Shown here piece by piece: positions 35,518 to 46,786 of a stretch of 64,000 nt of DNA; the stretch's first letter is position 1; each line of letters begins with the position of its first letter. The notes below the pieces were generated by a model that did no database searches, was not told where the DNA came from, and saw nothing but the letters and a program-made list of their open reading frames with translations. The DNA comes from Beta vulgaris subsp. vulgaris (taxonomy: Eukaryota; Streptophyta; Magnoliopsida; Caryophyllales; Amaranthaceae), in the NCBI RefSeq assembly GCF_026745355.1, contig NC_079205.1, positions 51,569,916 through 51,633,915 on the forward strand, written 5' to 3'. The translations under genes were made by a program, and so were the position numbers.

Positions 35518-37954
35518 TGTAACAACCCTGAATTTCCAATACTTCTAAAATCAACTTAATAAAAATAAATTCGGAAATCCAAAGGTGCTACGCCGCGATA
35601 ATTAATAATAATAACCGCAAGGCTAATGGTTCTAACTAAAACAATAACCAAAAGTTTTAACTAATTATTACAAACCAACTAAATAGAATGTAAAATAATT
35701 ATTACAAACCAAAACATAAATCTTATAAATAAATAAGAGCGGAAGTCTTTTTAAAAGTCCTATTAAATCAAAAGGGATCCAACGCACTCTTTAACCCAAC
35801 TGGAGCTAACTATCTTCAAGTCCCTGCGCATTAAACACTGTAATATCAGTCAAAGGCTGAGCAAGATTTAATACTGAAATAAAACAAAACTATTCAATGT
35901 GCAGGTAGATATATAGGAATATCTTACAAGTTCATTTAAAAGGTATACAAATTATATATATAAAATTAACTTTCTAATAACCTCAAATACGATCTTTCTT
36001 TCTTTCTGAACTATTCTGTAAAACTTTCAAATATAACCTTTCGTAATATGTGAGTAGGAAGTAATAAATAAAAATCTAATGAGCTAGCTAGGCTCACTAG
36101 ACAAGGTAAACACCAAAGTCCCTAGTATGCATACCCCTAACTTGATAACGAACCAAGAAGGAAGACTAATGGCAAGAGTATTGATCAACATACTCCCAAC
36201 TACTAAAATATATTGTTGAGACACTGCTAACTCAACATACTTCCAAACTCGGAGAATACCGCTTACCGGCAACCCCACAATAAAACTCTATAATCCCTCG
36301 TAAGGGTGAGGAACTTCCTCCTTTCAAAAATCTCAACTTGATAACATAGAGGAACTTCCTCCTTTTAATATAAGTCTCATAAATAATCTCATAAACTCTT
36401 TCAATAAAAATGTTGAGAATAATATAAATCTCAACGTATAAACTTCATAAAACAATCTCGTTGTAAAAATAAATTTCCAAACATTATAAAACAGTTTCTC
36501 AACTCATATGTACAAGCACAGTAAGAAATCTTACCTTATCAGCAATAACAGTCAAAGATACTTAACCACAACTCAAAAAGATTCCTCTATAAACCCATGA
36601 TCTACAACACACATATAATAACAAAGTATAAGTCACTTGCGTTATACCTAACATTGACTCGACTCTATATAGTTCAAGGGCAGAATTTACGATATTGTTA
36701 TATAAACACTATAAGTAAAGTTAATACCAAAGCAACACGAAATATACAGTCTTAGCACAACAATACAATCTGCATCATGATCACTAGTAATTGAAAATTA
36801 AAAGCTTTGCTTATTACACACAGAAATCAAGTTGTATGTGACTTCTTCCCAAGTAATAGCCACCAACAATAATAATAATAATAAAATAGCTTAGGCTACA
36901 ACAACACACTAATACATGTGCACCACTAACATACTACTGCGCTAATCAACCAAAATCTCCCTTACATTCATGTTCTTCATATTACATTGACAATTACACT
37001 ACATACGTTCACGATCAGGAACCAAGCAATGATGAAAACAGAGCAACAACATAATGATTTTGCCCAAACTTGCAGTACCACATAGCATCAAGAAGCACTC
37101 GAATATAGCTATAGGAGTAAACTAACAATTATAAATCAAGATTCTGAGCAAAATTAAACAAAACATCTTTTATTAATCGAACAACTATAACATATGACTA
37201 ATAATTCAGATTAAATTTTGAAAGCGATAAACTTTGAAATCTAAACCCGAAAACATGTTCATCACTCGAATTAAACATTAACCAATTATACAAATTTCAT
37301 ACGGTAGAATTTTTCCCCAATTTAATTATTCAGGAACCCTAATTTACAAAAACCCCAAATTCATAAAATCAATCAAATACGAAATTATAACTTGAAAATT
37401 ATAACTTACTTGATTAAAGGGAAGTAATGAGGTGAAATTACACTATAAAGGACCCAACAATCTCGACCTCTTGACCCGTTTCTCGACCCGAAACCGCAAG
37501 TCCAAATAACCCAAACGTTTCTCCTTTAAGAAACCACCAAGAAAAACAAGAACTATTAAACCCGGATGAGTGGCGATTGATGTCTGTGATGGTTGATAAT
37601 CTTTTTGCAATTTTAGTGTAAGTCTTTTGTTTTAGTGTAAGTCTTTTGTTGAACAAAAGGTAGAAGAAAGAGGATGAGAAAAAGAATAACGTGGAGTACT
37701 GCTGCTCCAAGATTTTCAAGGTTTTATTTTTTTTTTTCTTTTTTTTCTTCTCTTACTCTATTTTTTATAATAAGGTTAGCTAGGTTTTAACCTAGGAAAT
37801 CTAGGAATAAGTTTTTTTTTTTTTTAACCACTTCAAAGGTAAAGTCAAAGTTAGTAAAAAAATACATTTTTAATAAAAGAAATATGAAATTATTTTCAGC
37901 AAATAATTTAATACAGATAATTACTAAACGGGTATAAAAATACGGGGTGTTACA
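35518..37954. mobile_element. Solo LTR (2437 bp), same class as 8649-12360
   Basis: Begins TGTAACAACCCTGAATTTCC and ends ACGGGGTGTTACA. A 5-bp duplication, TATTC, lies at 35513-35517 and 37955-37959. The host repeat unit reads on across the site. No internal protein domains. The matching TGTAAC...GTTACA ends and near-equal length tie it to the solo LTR at 8649; Tekay/Del-like gypsy origin is an inference. Confidence 0.75.
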
Positions 37955-37959
37955 TATTC

Positions 37960-38740
37960 AATTTACATAATATAATAATTTAGGTTGTTTATTCAAAATG
38001 AACTCTAATTTCTCGTTATCCAAAACTCCTTTATGTATTTTTAAATATATGTAGAATTATATTTTCTAAAATATTTAAAATAAAAATTAATGACATGACA
38101 ATCTTACGAGGCGCTCTTTGTTTCATAATTTGTAGAACTATATTGTAAATGGATCTTATTTCAGAACGAGCACTATCCAATGGGACAAAAATTAAAATAT
38201 TTCAAATTAAGTAGCAAAAGTTATACGCGATTTACATAATATAATAATTTAGGTTGTTCATGCAAAACCAAACTCTTATATTCAATTTAAATAATATAAT
38301 AATTTAGGTTGTTTATTCAAAACAAAACTCTAATTTCTCGTTATCAAAAACTCCTTTTATTTATTTAAGTAGATGTAGAACTCTATTTTTTAAAATATTT
38401 AAAATAAAAATTTATTACATGACAATCCTACGTGGTGCCCTCTATTTCATAAGTTGTAGAACTATATTGTAAATGGATCTTATTTCGGAGCATATTTCGA
38501 GCACTATACAATGGATCAAAAGTTTAAATATTCTGAATTACGTAGCAAAAGTTATACGTGATTTACTTAATATAATAATTTATGTAGTTCATGCAAAACC
38601 AAATTATAATTTTTTTAACTTATCTAAAACTCCTTATATGTATTTAAATTTATGTAGAAATTCTATTTTTGTTAAAACTCCTTATATGTATTTAAATTTA
38701 TGTAGAACTCTATTTTTGTAAAAGATAAAAATAAAATATG
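37960..38740. repeat. Tandem module of about 325 bp at the end of unit 1
   Basis: The module GTAAATGGATCTTATTTC ... GAGCACTATCCAATGG occurs at about 38148 and 38470 in unit 1, and at about 41312 and 41648 in unit 2 (spacing about 322 and 336 bp). Diverged copies lie near 35430 and 40225. A 38-bp direct repeat containing AAAACTCCTTATATGTATTT lies at 38628-38710. Confidence 0.65.
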
Positions 38741-40026
38741 ATGACATGGTAATCCCACGTAGCGCGCGCTATTTTTTTTGTTTTTGCAAAAATTTTTGTC
38801 AACATTGTTGATTTTTTGTTAATGTAAAATGAGATTTTTCAACAAAATTATTATATAATTTCTCTATTCTTTTTCTATTGCAACAATTACCACTTTGAGT
38901 AGTTTCATCTATTCGGATCACTTGACTTTTGGTAAAAAAAAATAGAAAATATAGTGACAACATCGCTTTTACTTGATGTTAATAAAACCATCATAAATTA
39001 CTCAAATTGCTTCATAAAGTTGCGTTTACTTTATTAAGGATTTACTTGTCCCCTACTCTAGTTTAACCCTCTATGCTAAATTACCTTCTTTTTATTTTCT
39101 TACAAACCATGCCCAAACTCCTTGCTACAGTAGAAAAAGTTAGAAAAATTATTTCGTTATACTTTAATTTCTAGTTTTGTTATTGTGATATATAAATTTT
39201 ATATTTTTAAAGTTCAGTTAAATATTGTAACTAAGTCCATTATTAAATAGCATCCCAATAATTGGTATGACTAACAATAGCTAACACATTCCTAACATGA
39301 AAAATACACCGAATGATACTTTAAGAAAGTAAAGGGTAAAAATTTAATAGATTCGGGACAGAAAGAATAGATAAAAAATATGAGTGTCAGCCACAACTTC
39401 AACTTTAATTATTAGCACATAAACACTAACGTATATAGAATAGAAGATGGAAAGCAAAAAAGAAGATCATAATGATGGTATTATGAATAAATTAAATTAA
39501 ATATAAAACTGACCTCTATTAATAATCGAAAATACTATTCAAGAGAAAAAATATATTCATCAATCGTCATGACCATATCAAGACTTATCAAATTTCCCCT
39601 TTTTAATGATCTGCGACCTCAAATAGTCTAGAAACTCGAACCTTGATTTTTCAATTAGTTTTAGTAGAATTAAGTTCATTGAGAAAAAAATAAGATCTCA
39701 CATGTAGATATATGAAAAATAAAACATAAATAATTATTTATGCAACAAATATTCTAGGAATAAAATATTAGTCAATTGCATAATAACTCTGCAATATCGT
39801 TGACAAACTTTCATTTGATTCTTTATGTAACGTCATCATGGTATGCTATTGGTTCAAAACTATATGTTTGTATTTTTTATCTTTATATAACTCAATTTTT
39901 AAGAGTATGATTTTGAAAAGCATAATTTCTATTGTTATATATAATACGTTATCTTTATAGTTAATTTTATATGTATTTAAAATAAATAATAAATAATATG
40001 TTATTGTATGTTCATCTAAATAAATA

Positions 40027-40205
40027 CTCCCTCTGTTTTTTTATTGTCATGTGGGATCTTGTTTGATTCGTCTCAATTAGTACATTATTAATATTCAATC
40101 GTTATAATTTTTACTAATATATGATGAAAAATATTTAAGTTCAAAAATGTGCATTGGAAGATGTGTAAATGGAAAGTGAGAAAGATAAAAAAAAAACAGA
40201 GGGAG
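40027..40205. mobile_element. Stowaway MITE (179 bp)
   Basis: Ends are CTCCCTCTGTTTTTTTAT and, reverse-complemented, CTCCCTCTGTTTTTTTTTTA. TA lies at 40025-40026 and 40206-40207. Unit 1 lacks it at the matching position (about 34305). Confidence 0.85.
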
Positions 40206-41839
40206 TATATTTTTAGAAGTTGTAAAATTATACTTCGAGACATATTTCAAACATTTTCGATGGTAAAAAAATATAATATTGTGAATTATGTAGCAAAAGC
40301 TATATTCAATTTACATAGTTGAATAATTTAGGTTGTTTATTCAAAATCAGAGAATCTTCACTTTTAAAGACACCTTAATGTAATTATATCTATGTTAAAC
40401 ACTATTTTTTCTTAAAATAAAAAATAAAAAGAATGGCATGTCATGCTTAGGTGGAGCTCTCTATAATATTTCAAGGTTGTTTTTGTAAAATCATACTCTA
40501 ATTTTTTTTTCATCATATCACTATAGATTTTAATTTTTGTTGTAAAAACAAAATTTCCTTAATTTTTTTGTACGTTAGAATAAAAAAACTAAATTGTTTT
40601 GGTTCAGTTAGTAAGGATGGTGTTTATTGGATTCTAGAGTTCTAAAAGAACTTTATAATGTAGAGTTTGAGCAATATCAACATTGAATAAAAAAATCAAT
40701 AGTTCGTATATTATCTTTCCAAAACCCATTCTATTTTTCTCATCAAAATCCACCCTCTTATTTTTTTTCCCCTTTTACCGGTACACGCTCTTGATTTTAA
40801 AATGTATGGTTCATATACAACTTTAGCTTGTAGAATTTTATTAAATCTCTAGAAGATCCGCACTCATAAGACTGAGGTTTTGAAAGATAATATGTTTAAT
40901 CATGTAAGTTGAACTTATGATAAAATGCTATAATTACATACAATACACTATAGTTATAACTATTAGTATATTTATTTAAAAGAAATACTAAATAATACCT
41001 TATCATTCATCTAGTTAAATATATTTTTATGAGTTGTAAAACTATATTGTAAATTCTGAATTATATTTCAAGCACTATTAAATGGTCCAAAATTATAATG
41101 TTTTGAGTTAGGTAGAAAAAATTATATTCAATTTATATAATACAATAATTTAGGTTATTTATTGAAAACGAAACTCTAATTTCTCGTTATCCGCAACTCC
41201 TTTTATGTATTTAAATATATGTAGGACTCTATTTTTTAACATATTTTAAAAAAATAATGACATGACAATCTTAGGTGGCACTCTCTATTTCATACGTTGT
41301 AGAACTATATTATAAATGGATCTTATTTCGGAGCATATTTCGAGTACGATCCAATGGAACAAAAATTATAATGTTCCAAATTACGTAGCAAAAGTTATAC
41401 ACAATTTACATAATATAATAACATAGGTTGTTCATGCAAAATTAAACTCTAATTTTAGCTTATCTAGAACTCCATATATATTTAAATCTATGTAAAACTC
41501 TATTTTTGTAAAATAGTTCTCGTTATCCAAAACTCCTTTTATGTATTGAAATATATGTAGGACTCTCTTTTTTAAAATATTTAAAATAAAAATTAATGAC
41601 ATGACAATCCTAGGTGGCACTTTCTATTTAAGTTGTAGAACTATATGTAAATGGATCTTATTTCCGAACATATTCCGAGCATGATCCAATGGAACAAAAA
41701 TTATAATATTTCAAATTACGTAGCAAAAGTTATACACGATTTACATAATATATAATAATTTAGGTTGTTTATACAAAATCAAACTCTAATTTTAACTTAT
41801 CTAAATTCCTTGTTTGTATTTAAATCTATGTACAACTCT

Positions 41840-41918
41840 ACAATCCTAATTAAAATAGAATTTGATGATATGACAATCCTAATTAAAATAGAATTTGATG
41901 ATATGACAATCCTAATTA
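41840..41918. repeat. 33-bp tandem repeat, about 2.4 copies
   Basis: The unit starting ACAATCCTAATTAAAATAG begins at 41840, 41873 and 41906. It keeps an open frame upstream of the F-box ATG, but is AT-rich repeat rather than coding. Confidence 0.9.
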
Positions 41919-41975
41919 GTGTGCTATATGAGATTGAACTCTTGAAGAACTTCTTATGCTCTCGAAAAGTTCCCA

Positions 41976-41987
41976 TATATATATATA
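41976..41987 (+). promoter_or_regulatory. TATA-like box of the F-box gene
   Basis: TATATATATATA lies 99-110 bp before the chosen ATG, with no other clear TATA nearer. The position is right for a plant promoter, but the region is generally AT-rich. Confidence 0.4.
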
Positions 41988-42085
41988 CATATGTACTGCG
42001 GTTAGCCGGTTACAATTCCTCGATTAACATTCTTTTAACATCCTCGCTGAGAGCAAAGCAAAAGTTACCGTTGATCAATCGAGAG

Positions 42086-43390
42086 ATGACGATCCACAGC
42101 GAGAATTTACCTGAACTTCCTGCCGAAACTAACAGCGAGAATTTACCTGAACTTCCCGCTGATATTTGGGACAAAATCATGTTTGATCACTCAATAAGTA
42201 TACGAGAACTCGTACGTTTCAGTGCAATCCAAAGTATTTGCAAATCTATTGCAAAGTCCTTCATTCCTCAACAAGTCCCTTGGTTGATTTTGAATCCTCG
42301 AGATAGAAATTTCGCCAATGATGATATATTGTATTGCTTTAATCTGTTGGATTCTCGAGTCCACGAGTTCGAATTTCCTCAAACTGTGGAGAAAAACTGT
42401 GTTGTTTCAGGGTTAAAGAGCAAACTATTTGGTGCTATGGATGGATGGGTAATATCAAGAACCTGGATTTTTAATCCCTTTACAAAAGAATTTGCTGTAC
42501 TACCAAAAATTTTAAAGCCAGACTCTACAAGAACAGTAATAACTCACAGGAGGATCCTTAATGCTACTTTGCTTAAAGTTGCAAATGCAAAAGGTTTAAG
42601 TGGGTTATGTGTGTTCGCTTACCATACGGGAATCCTAAAGCCAGCTTTGTGGACTCTTAACACTAATAATAGTGATGATAATAGTGATGATGGTACCTCA
42701 TGGACTTTCCCTATAAGTAAGCCTATTGTTGATCTTCACACAAGTGATGCCATAGTTTATAAGGGAGGTGTTTATGAATTAATATATGGTAATGCAAAGA
42801 GATATAATTTGGACCTAGATCATGGTACATCAAAGTATATAGACATTATATATAGCTGTTCTTCTCATGTAATGGCAATGTATACGCTAAGCTACTTGGT
42901 TGAATTAGAAGGTGATCTACTAGTGGTTTTATTGCATGATTCAGATCACTCGGTTCGAATCTTTAAGTTGGATCTTGATCAAGTGAACTGGGGTACTGAG
43001 TGGAATGGGATTCTGAAAGGTGAGCTTCACATCGATTTCGAAAATAATATTCAAAATATCAAGAATTATGCTATGTTTCTTGGTAACTATTGTTCCAAGT
43101 CATTGCTTGTTACAAACTTTATGTCCAGATTCATAAGGAGGAACTGCATTTATTTCTTACTATATGGTGAAGTACCATCCGCTCCTGGAAACATTGGAGT
43201 GTTTTCACTCGAAGACGGAAGTGTGGAGCCATTGCTTTCTGCTGAGGTTACTGATAAGTTCGGCATTTCATATCCTTCGCAATGGTTGATGAGCATGTTT
43301 TGTGAGGATACGTTAGCACCTGGATCATGTGACGTACATATAGAGCAGTTGGATGTGATGAGATTGGTGCAAAGTGTTCATACAATATAA
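42086..43390 (+). CDS. F-box-like protein with DUF295 domain (434 aa)
   Basis: An intact single-exon frame. The ATG at 42086 is preferred over 41765 because the earlier part is unit 2 and 33-bp repeat sequence. Residues about 1-25 contain SENLPELPAE and SENLPELPAD, a tandem duplication of about 13 residues. The second copy opens an F-box-like region (LPADIWDKIMFDHSISIREL ... VRFSAIQSICKSI). PWLILNPRD and IFNPFTKEFAVLPKI mark the start of the DUF295 region. The end (IGVFSLEDGSVEPLL ... PSQWLMSMF) resembles the DUF295 C-terminus. Family members pair with SKP1 in SCF ubiquitin ligases or act as KIB-type regulators. Target unknown. The F-box match is weak, the DUF295 match fair. Confidence 0.75.
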   Translation: MTIHSENLPELPAETNSENLPELPADIWDKIMFDHSISIRELVRFSAIQSICKSIAKSFIPQQVPWLILNPRDRNFANDDILYCFNLLDSRVHEFEFPQTVEKNCVVSGLKSKLFGAMDGWVISRTWIFNPFTKEFAVLPKILKPDSTRTVITHRRILNATLLKVANAKGLSGLCVFAYHTGILKPALWTLNTNNSDDNSDDGTSWTFPISKPIVDLHTSDAIVYKGGVYELIYGNAKRYNLDLDHGTSKYIDIIYSCSSHVMAMYTLSYLVELEGDLLVVLLHDSDHSVRIFKLDLDQVNWGTEWNGILKGELHIDFENNIQNIKNYAMFLGNYCSKSLLVTNFMSRFIRRNCIYFLLYGEVPSAPGNIGVFSLEDGSVEPLLSAEVTDKFGISYPSQWLMSMFCEDTLAPGSCDVHIEQLDVMRLVQSVHTI

Positions 43391-43712
43391 TATCTTAATG
43401 ATTGTAGTTTTATAGCTAAATTAGCTTACTGCCTTATTTTACTGTTTGGACGGAAAAGTCTTTGACCTTCATCTGTAATGCTTTTTAACATGATATTGTT
43501 GTATAAGATAATCTCGGGAACAAATGTCACACAAAATTTTTTAAGTATATAGCACATTGAGTCTGATATTCATTTACAGTACAATGATAGCAGTATCGGA
43601 GAATGTTTACATGAGACTCTTCTAAATCCTTGTACGTTTTGGTTTTCTTGGTGATTTAAAGTGAAAATTAGTACTTAATATACCTGTTCCAGAGACAAAT
43701 TATAATCTTTAT
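43391..43712. other. 3' flank of the F-box gene, partly copied at 47883-48029
   Basis: The part from about 43571 (AATGATAGCAGTATCGG onward) is repeated beside the second LTR of copia-4. It ends in TTTAT (43708-43712), the copia-4 target duplication. No polyadenylation signal was pinned down. Confidence 0.6.
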
Positions 43713-44011
43713 TGTTAGCAATAAATGCAATTTCTAGGATCTAGGGTTTGCTAATTAATTTCATGTTCAACAATAAATGCAAAGTTGTAAACTTTAAATG
43801 AGGAATGTAAGCAATAAAGAGAGACAAAGATTTAACATGGTTCGGTCAATCTTGACCTACATCCACAAGCAAGAACCTTGGAGCTTTTCTTTAGCCTCTC
43901 TAATGGAGGAATTACAATGGAGAAGAAGAGGAGAGAGAGAGGAGAGAGAGAGAGTTATTTTGTAGCTAATTTGAATCTTACAAATCCCAAATGGCTTTAG
44001 GAAGCCTTATA

Positions 44012-44263
44012 TTTCCCCCGTTCTATAATAAGTGAAACACTTACTATTTTAGAACGTTTCAAAATAAGTGAAACATACCTTAAATGGAAAAAAGAAAGTT
44101 ATAAAATGACAAGAATACCCATCACAAACTTGTGTAGTTTGCTTTTCTCTCTCCTCCTTTTGATAATGAAAAAGGTATTTTATGACTTTTTGGCTTTTGA
44201 AAGTGATGTTTATTAAATCTTGTGCCCAATCCCTATGTTTCACTTATTATGGAACGGAGGAAG
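44012..44263. mobile_element. Stowaway MITE in the copia-4 LTR (252 bp)
   Basis: Ends are TTTCCCCCGTTCTATAATA and, reverse-complemented, CTTCCTCCGTTCCATAATA. TA lies on both sides. The right LTR has the empty site (CCTTCTATATGAC at about 48322), which fixes TA as the target. Confidence 0.92.
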
Positions 44264-44362
44264 TATATGACTTCCTAAAGGTTACAAAATCACCCTAAAC
44301 CCCAATACATTAAATCCGGAAAAAACCGGATTAGAATCGCAAAATCCCGAAACAGGGCAAGC

Positions 44363-44640
44363 TGCCCGCCCGGGCTACACAACCGCCCGCCCGGGGTACG
44401 CCTTGGCTGTAAGTTCTGCCTTCACGGCAGAATATCGGTGGAAAAGAGTGCCCGCCCGAGCCGAGCCACAGCCCGCCCGGGCCACACAACCCGCCCGGGC
44501 CAACTGCCAGCCCGCCCGAGCCCAAAGGGTGGGGGAGTAATCTGCCTTCAAGGCAGAAACTTGGTGGATGATAGAGCCCGGCCGAGCAACCCATGGCCCG
44601 CCCGGCCCCTCACACGCCCGCCCGGGCAGCTGAGGTCCAT
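44363..44640. repeat. CCCGCCCGGGCC minisatellite in the LTR
   Basis: Irregular tandem GC-rich units, many self-complementary (GCCCGGGC), interrupted by unique stretches such as GTAAGTTCTGCCTTCACGG. The same array, with fewer units, lies at 48424-48670 in the right LTR. Confidence 0.8.
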
Positions 44641-44821
44641 GGTTTCTTATTCGCTCGACCGGGTTGTGATGCGTGTGGCTTCAAGCTCTTTTCCTCTCTT
44701 CTTCTTTGCACGAAAATCAAGGCATACTTACAATTCTCCACCTTGACTTGAATTTCTCCAAACACCTTCAATAGCACCCAAAAATGCTAATCAAACTCCA
44801 AGGCCCAAACCCCATAAGGGC

Positions 44822-46786
44822 CTACAACGAACAAGAGGAGAGACCCACCAACTTCACACATAAAGTGAACTTAGTGGTTGGCAAGGGCTTTGTCAACATA
44901 TCGGATGGGTTCTCCTCGGTACGAATCTTCATCAATGTCAACTCTTTCTTATCAATGACATTCCGAATGAAGTTGTACTTCACATCAATGTGTTTCGTTC
45001 TTCTATGGAACGTGTTTTGGTTCTTAGCCAAGTGAATTGCACTTTGGCTATCACAAAATACGGACACCTCCTTAGAACACGATCTAATCTCCCCAACCAA
45101 ACCTTTGAGCCACTTTGCCTCCTTGAATGACTCGGTGATTGCTATGAACTCCGCTTCCGTAGTTGAAAGAGCTACAACATCTTGTAGCGAAGATTGCCAA
45201 CTCACGGTCGTACCTCCCAACGTAAACACATAACCCGAAGTCGATTTCCTATCATCCAAGTCTCCACCATAATCCGAATCACAATACCCAATCACACCAT
45301 TTGCATCTTGACCAAACTCCAAGCAAACATGTGAGGTACCCTTCAAGTACCTTAGAAGCCATTTCAAAGCTTCCCAATGCCCTTTCCCGGGCCTTGACAT
45401 ATAACGGCTCACCATGCTCACCGCTTGAGCAATGTCCGGCCTAGAACATACCATGGTATACATCACACTCCCAACGGCACTAGTATAAGGAATGTGAGCC
45501 ATGGCTCTTTCTTCTTCTTCGGATTAAGGACAAAGCTCCTTTGAGAGCTTGAAGTGAGAACCGAGAGGAGTAGAAACGGGCTTAGCATTGTTCATTGAGA
45601 ATCTCTCAAGAACCTTCTCAATGTACCTCCTTTGGCTAAGGTACAACACCCCTTTAGATCGATCTCTCCAAATCTCCATCCCAATTATCTTTTTGGCTTC
45701 ATCAAGATTCTTCATATCAAACTCACTACTCAACAACTTCTTCAAATTGTTGACCTCAATCAAATGCTTGCAAGCAACCAACATATCATCAACATAAAGC
45801 AAAAGGTAAATGAAGGAACCACTTACTAGCTCTTTGTAGTAGACACAACTATCATAGGAGCTTCTTGTGAACTCATGAGCCAACATAAACGAATCAAATC
45901 GCCTATACCATTGCCTAGGTGATTGCTTCAACCCATACAACGATTTCACCAAATGGCACACATGCTCTTCTTTCCCTTCTACCTCAAAACCTTCCGGTTG
46001 CTTCATGTAGATTTCCTCCTCCAAGTCCCCATGGAGGAAAGCGGTCTTAACATCAAGTTAGTGTAGCTCCAAGTCTTCCATAGCTACCAAGGCAAGCAAA
46101 ACTCTAATGGACGAGTGTTTCACAACCGGTGAGAAAACTTCATGAAAATCAACACCCTCTACTTGAGTGAAACCCCTTGCCACAACTCTTGCCTTGTAGA
46201 CGGGACCTCCCGAATCCGGTGTACCCTCTTTTCTCTTGTACACCCACTTACACCCAACGATCTTCTTCTTCTTAGGTGCAACAACCAACTCCCAAGTATT
46301 GTTCTTGTGCAAAGATTCCATCTCTTGCTTCATTGCCATCAACCACTTGCTTGAATCGGGTAGAGACATTGCTTCCTTGTAGGAGCATGGATCATGAAAT
46401 GTCTCCACCTCATTTGCCACGGTGAGAGCATATTGCACATAGTCACACTCCTCAACATATCTTTGAGGAGGCTTGATTTGCCTTCTTTGTCTCTCACTAG
46501 CAAGGGTCTTGCGTTGAGTTTGAGGTGAACCCTCAACATGCCTCTCATGAGTGAGAGCATCATCTTGTGAAGCACTTTCAAGCTCTACCTTCTCCCCGGT
46601 GTCATGAGATGAACCTACATCATTACAAATAGAAAGCTCCTTCTCCGGAGTGATCATGCATAATTCATCAAACACAACATCTCTAGAAGTTATTATTACC
46701 CTCCTAGATTTTTCACACCAAACTCTATATCCCTTAACCCCCCAAACCATAGCCAACAAACACACATTTTCTAGCTCTAGGTTCAA
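44822..46786 (-). pseudogene. copia-4 reverse transcriptase and RNase H, three stops or shifts
   Basis: Reads WLMAMKQEMESLHKNNTW, FHEVFSPVVKHSSIRVLLAL, then a TAA after LELH near 46057 (CAA expected). Continues EEEIYMKQPEGFEVEG, SLYGLKQSPRQWYRRF and LLYVDDMLVA (YVDD). A second TAA lies near 45527 after KELCP. The RNase H half is intact: VCSRPDIAQAVSMVSRYMS, GYCDSDYGGDLDDRKSTSGY, STTEAEFIA, RRTKHIDVKYNFIR, NPSDMLTKPL. Both stops look like CAA to TAA. It joins the integrase frame by a shift near 46750. Confidence 0.9.

Larger units (their letters stand above)
33077..38770 (-). repeat. Repeat unit 1 of a head-to-tail pair, possibly Helitron-derived
   Basis: Without the MITEs and the solo LTR inside it, this unit is about 2.7 kb and aligns along its length with unit 2. 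Examples: ACCATGCCCAAA at 33182 and 39107, CTGATCTGCGACCTC at 33643 and 39607, and AGAACTATATTG with ATGGATCTTATTTC near both ends. At 33077-33103 the minus strand reads CCCGTGCAATGCACG, then 10 bases, then CTAG followed by T. A short hairpin before CTAG|T is the expected Helitron 3' end. No Rep/helicase is present and no 5' TC end was fixed. Confidence 0.4.
38771..41930 (-). repeat. Repeat unit 2 of the head-to-tail pair
   Basis: About 2.9 kb after removing the Stowaway element at 40027. It runs parallel to unit 1 from the poly-T/TTTTTGCAAA start to a GATGATATGACAATCCTAAT end, which corresponds to GATGACATGGTAATCCCACG in unit 1. It contains no gene. Its right end reaches the F-box promoter. 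Confidence 0.5.
43713..44732 (-). repeat. 3' LTR of copia-4, with Stowaway and GC-rich repeats
   Basis: 1020 bp, including a Stowaway MITE (44012-44263); about 766 bp without it. The MITE-free part matches the right LTR closely. A GC-rich array of CCCGCCCGGGCC-type units lies at 44363-44640. The polypurine tract AAGGTGGAGAA (minus strand, about 44735-44745) adjoins its inner edge. Confidence 0.85.

Noticed and set aside
41765..42085. Upstream extension of the F-box frame by 107 codons
   Set aside because: It consists of repeat-unit sequence and the 33-bp tandem repeat, and is Ile/Phe/Leu rich. The 42086 ATG precedes the conserved region.
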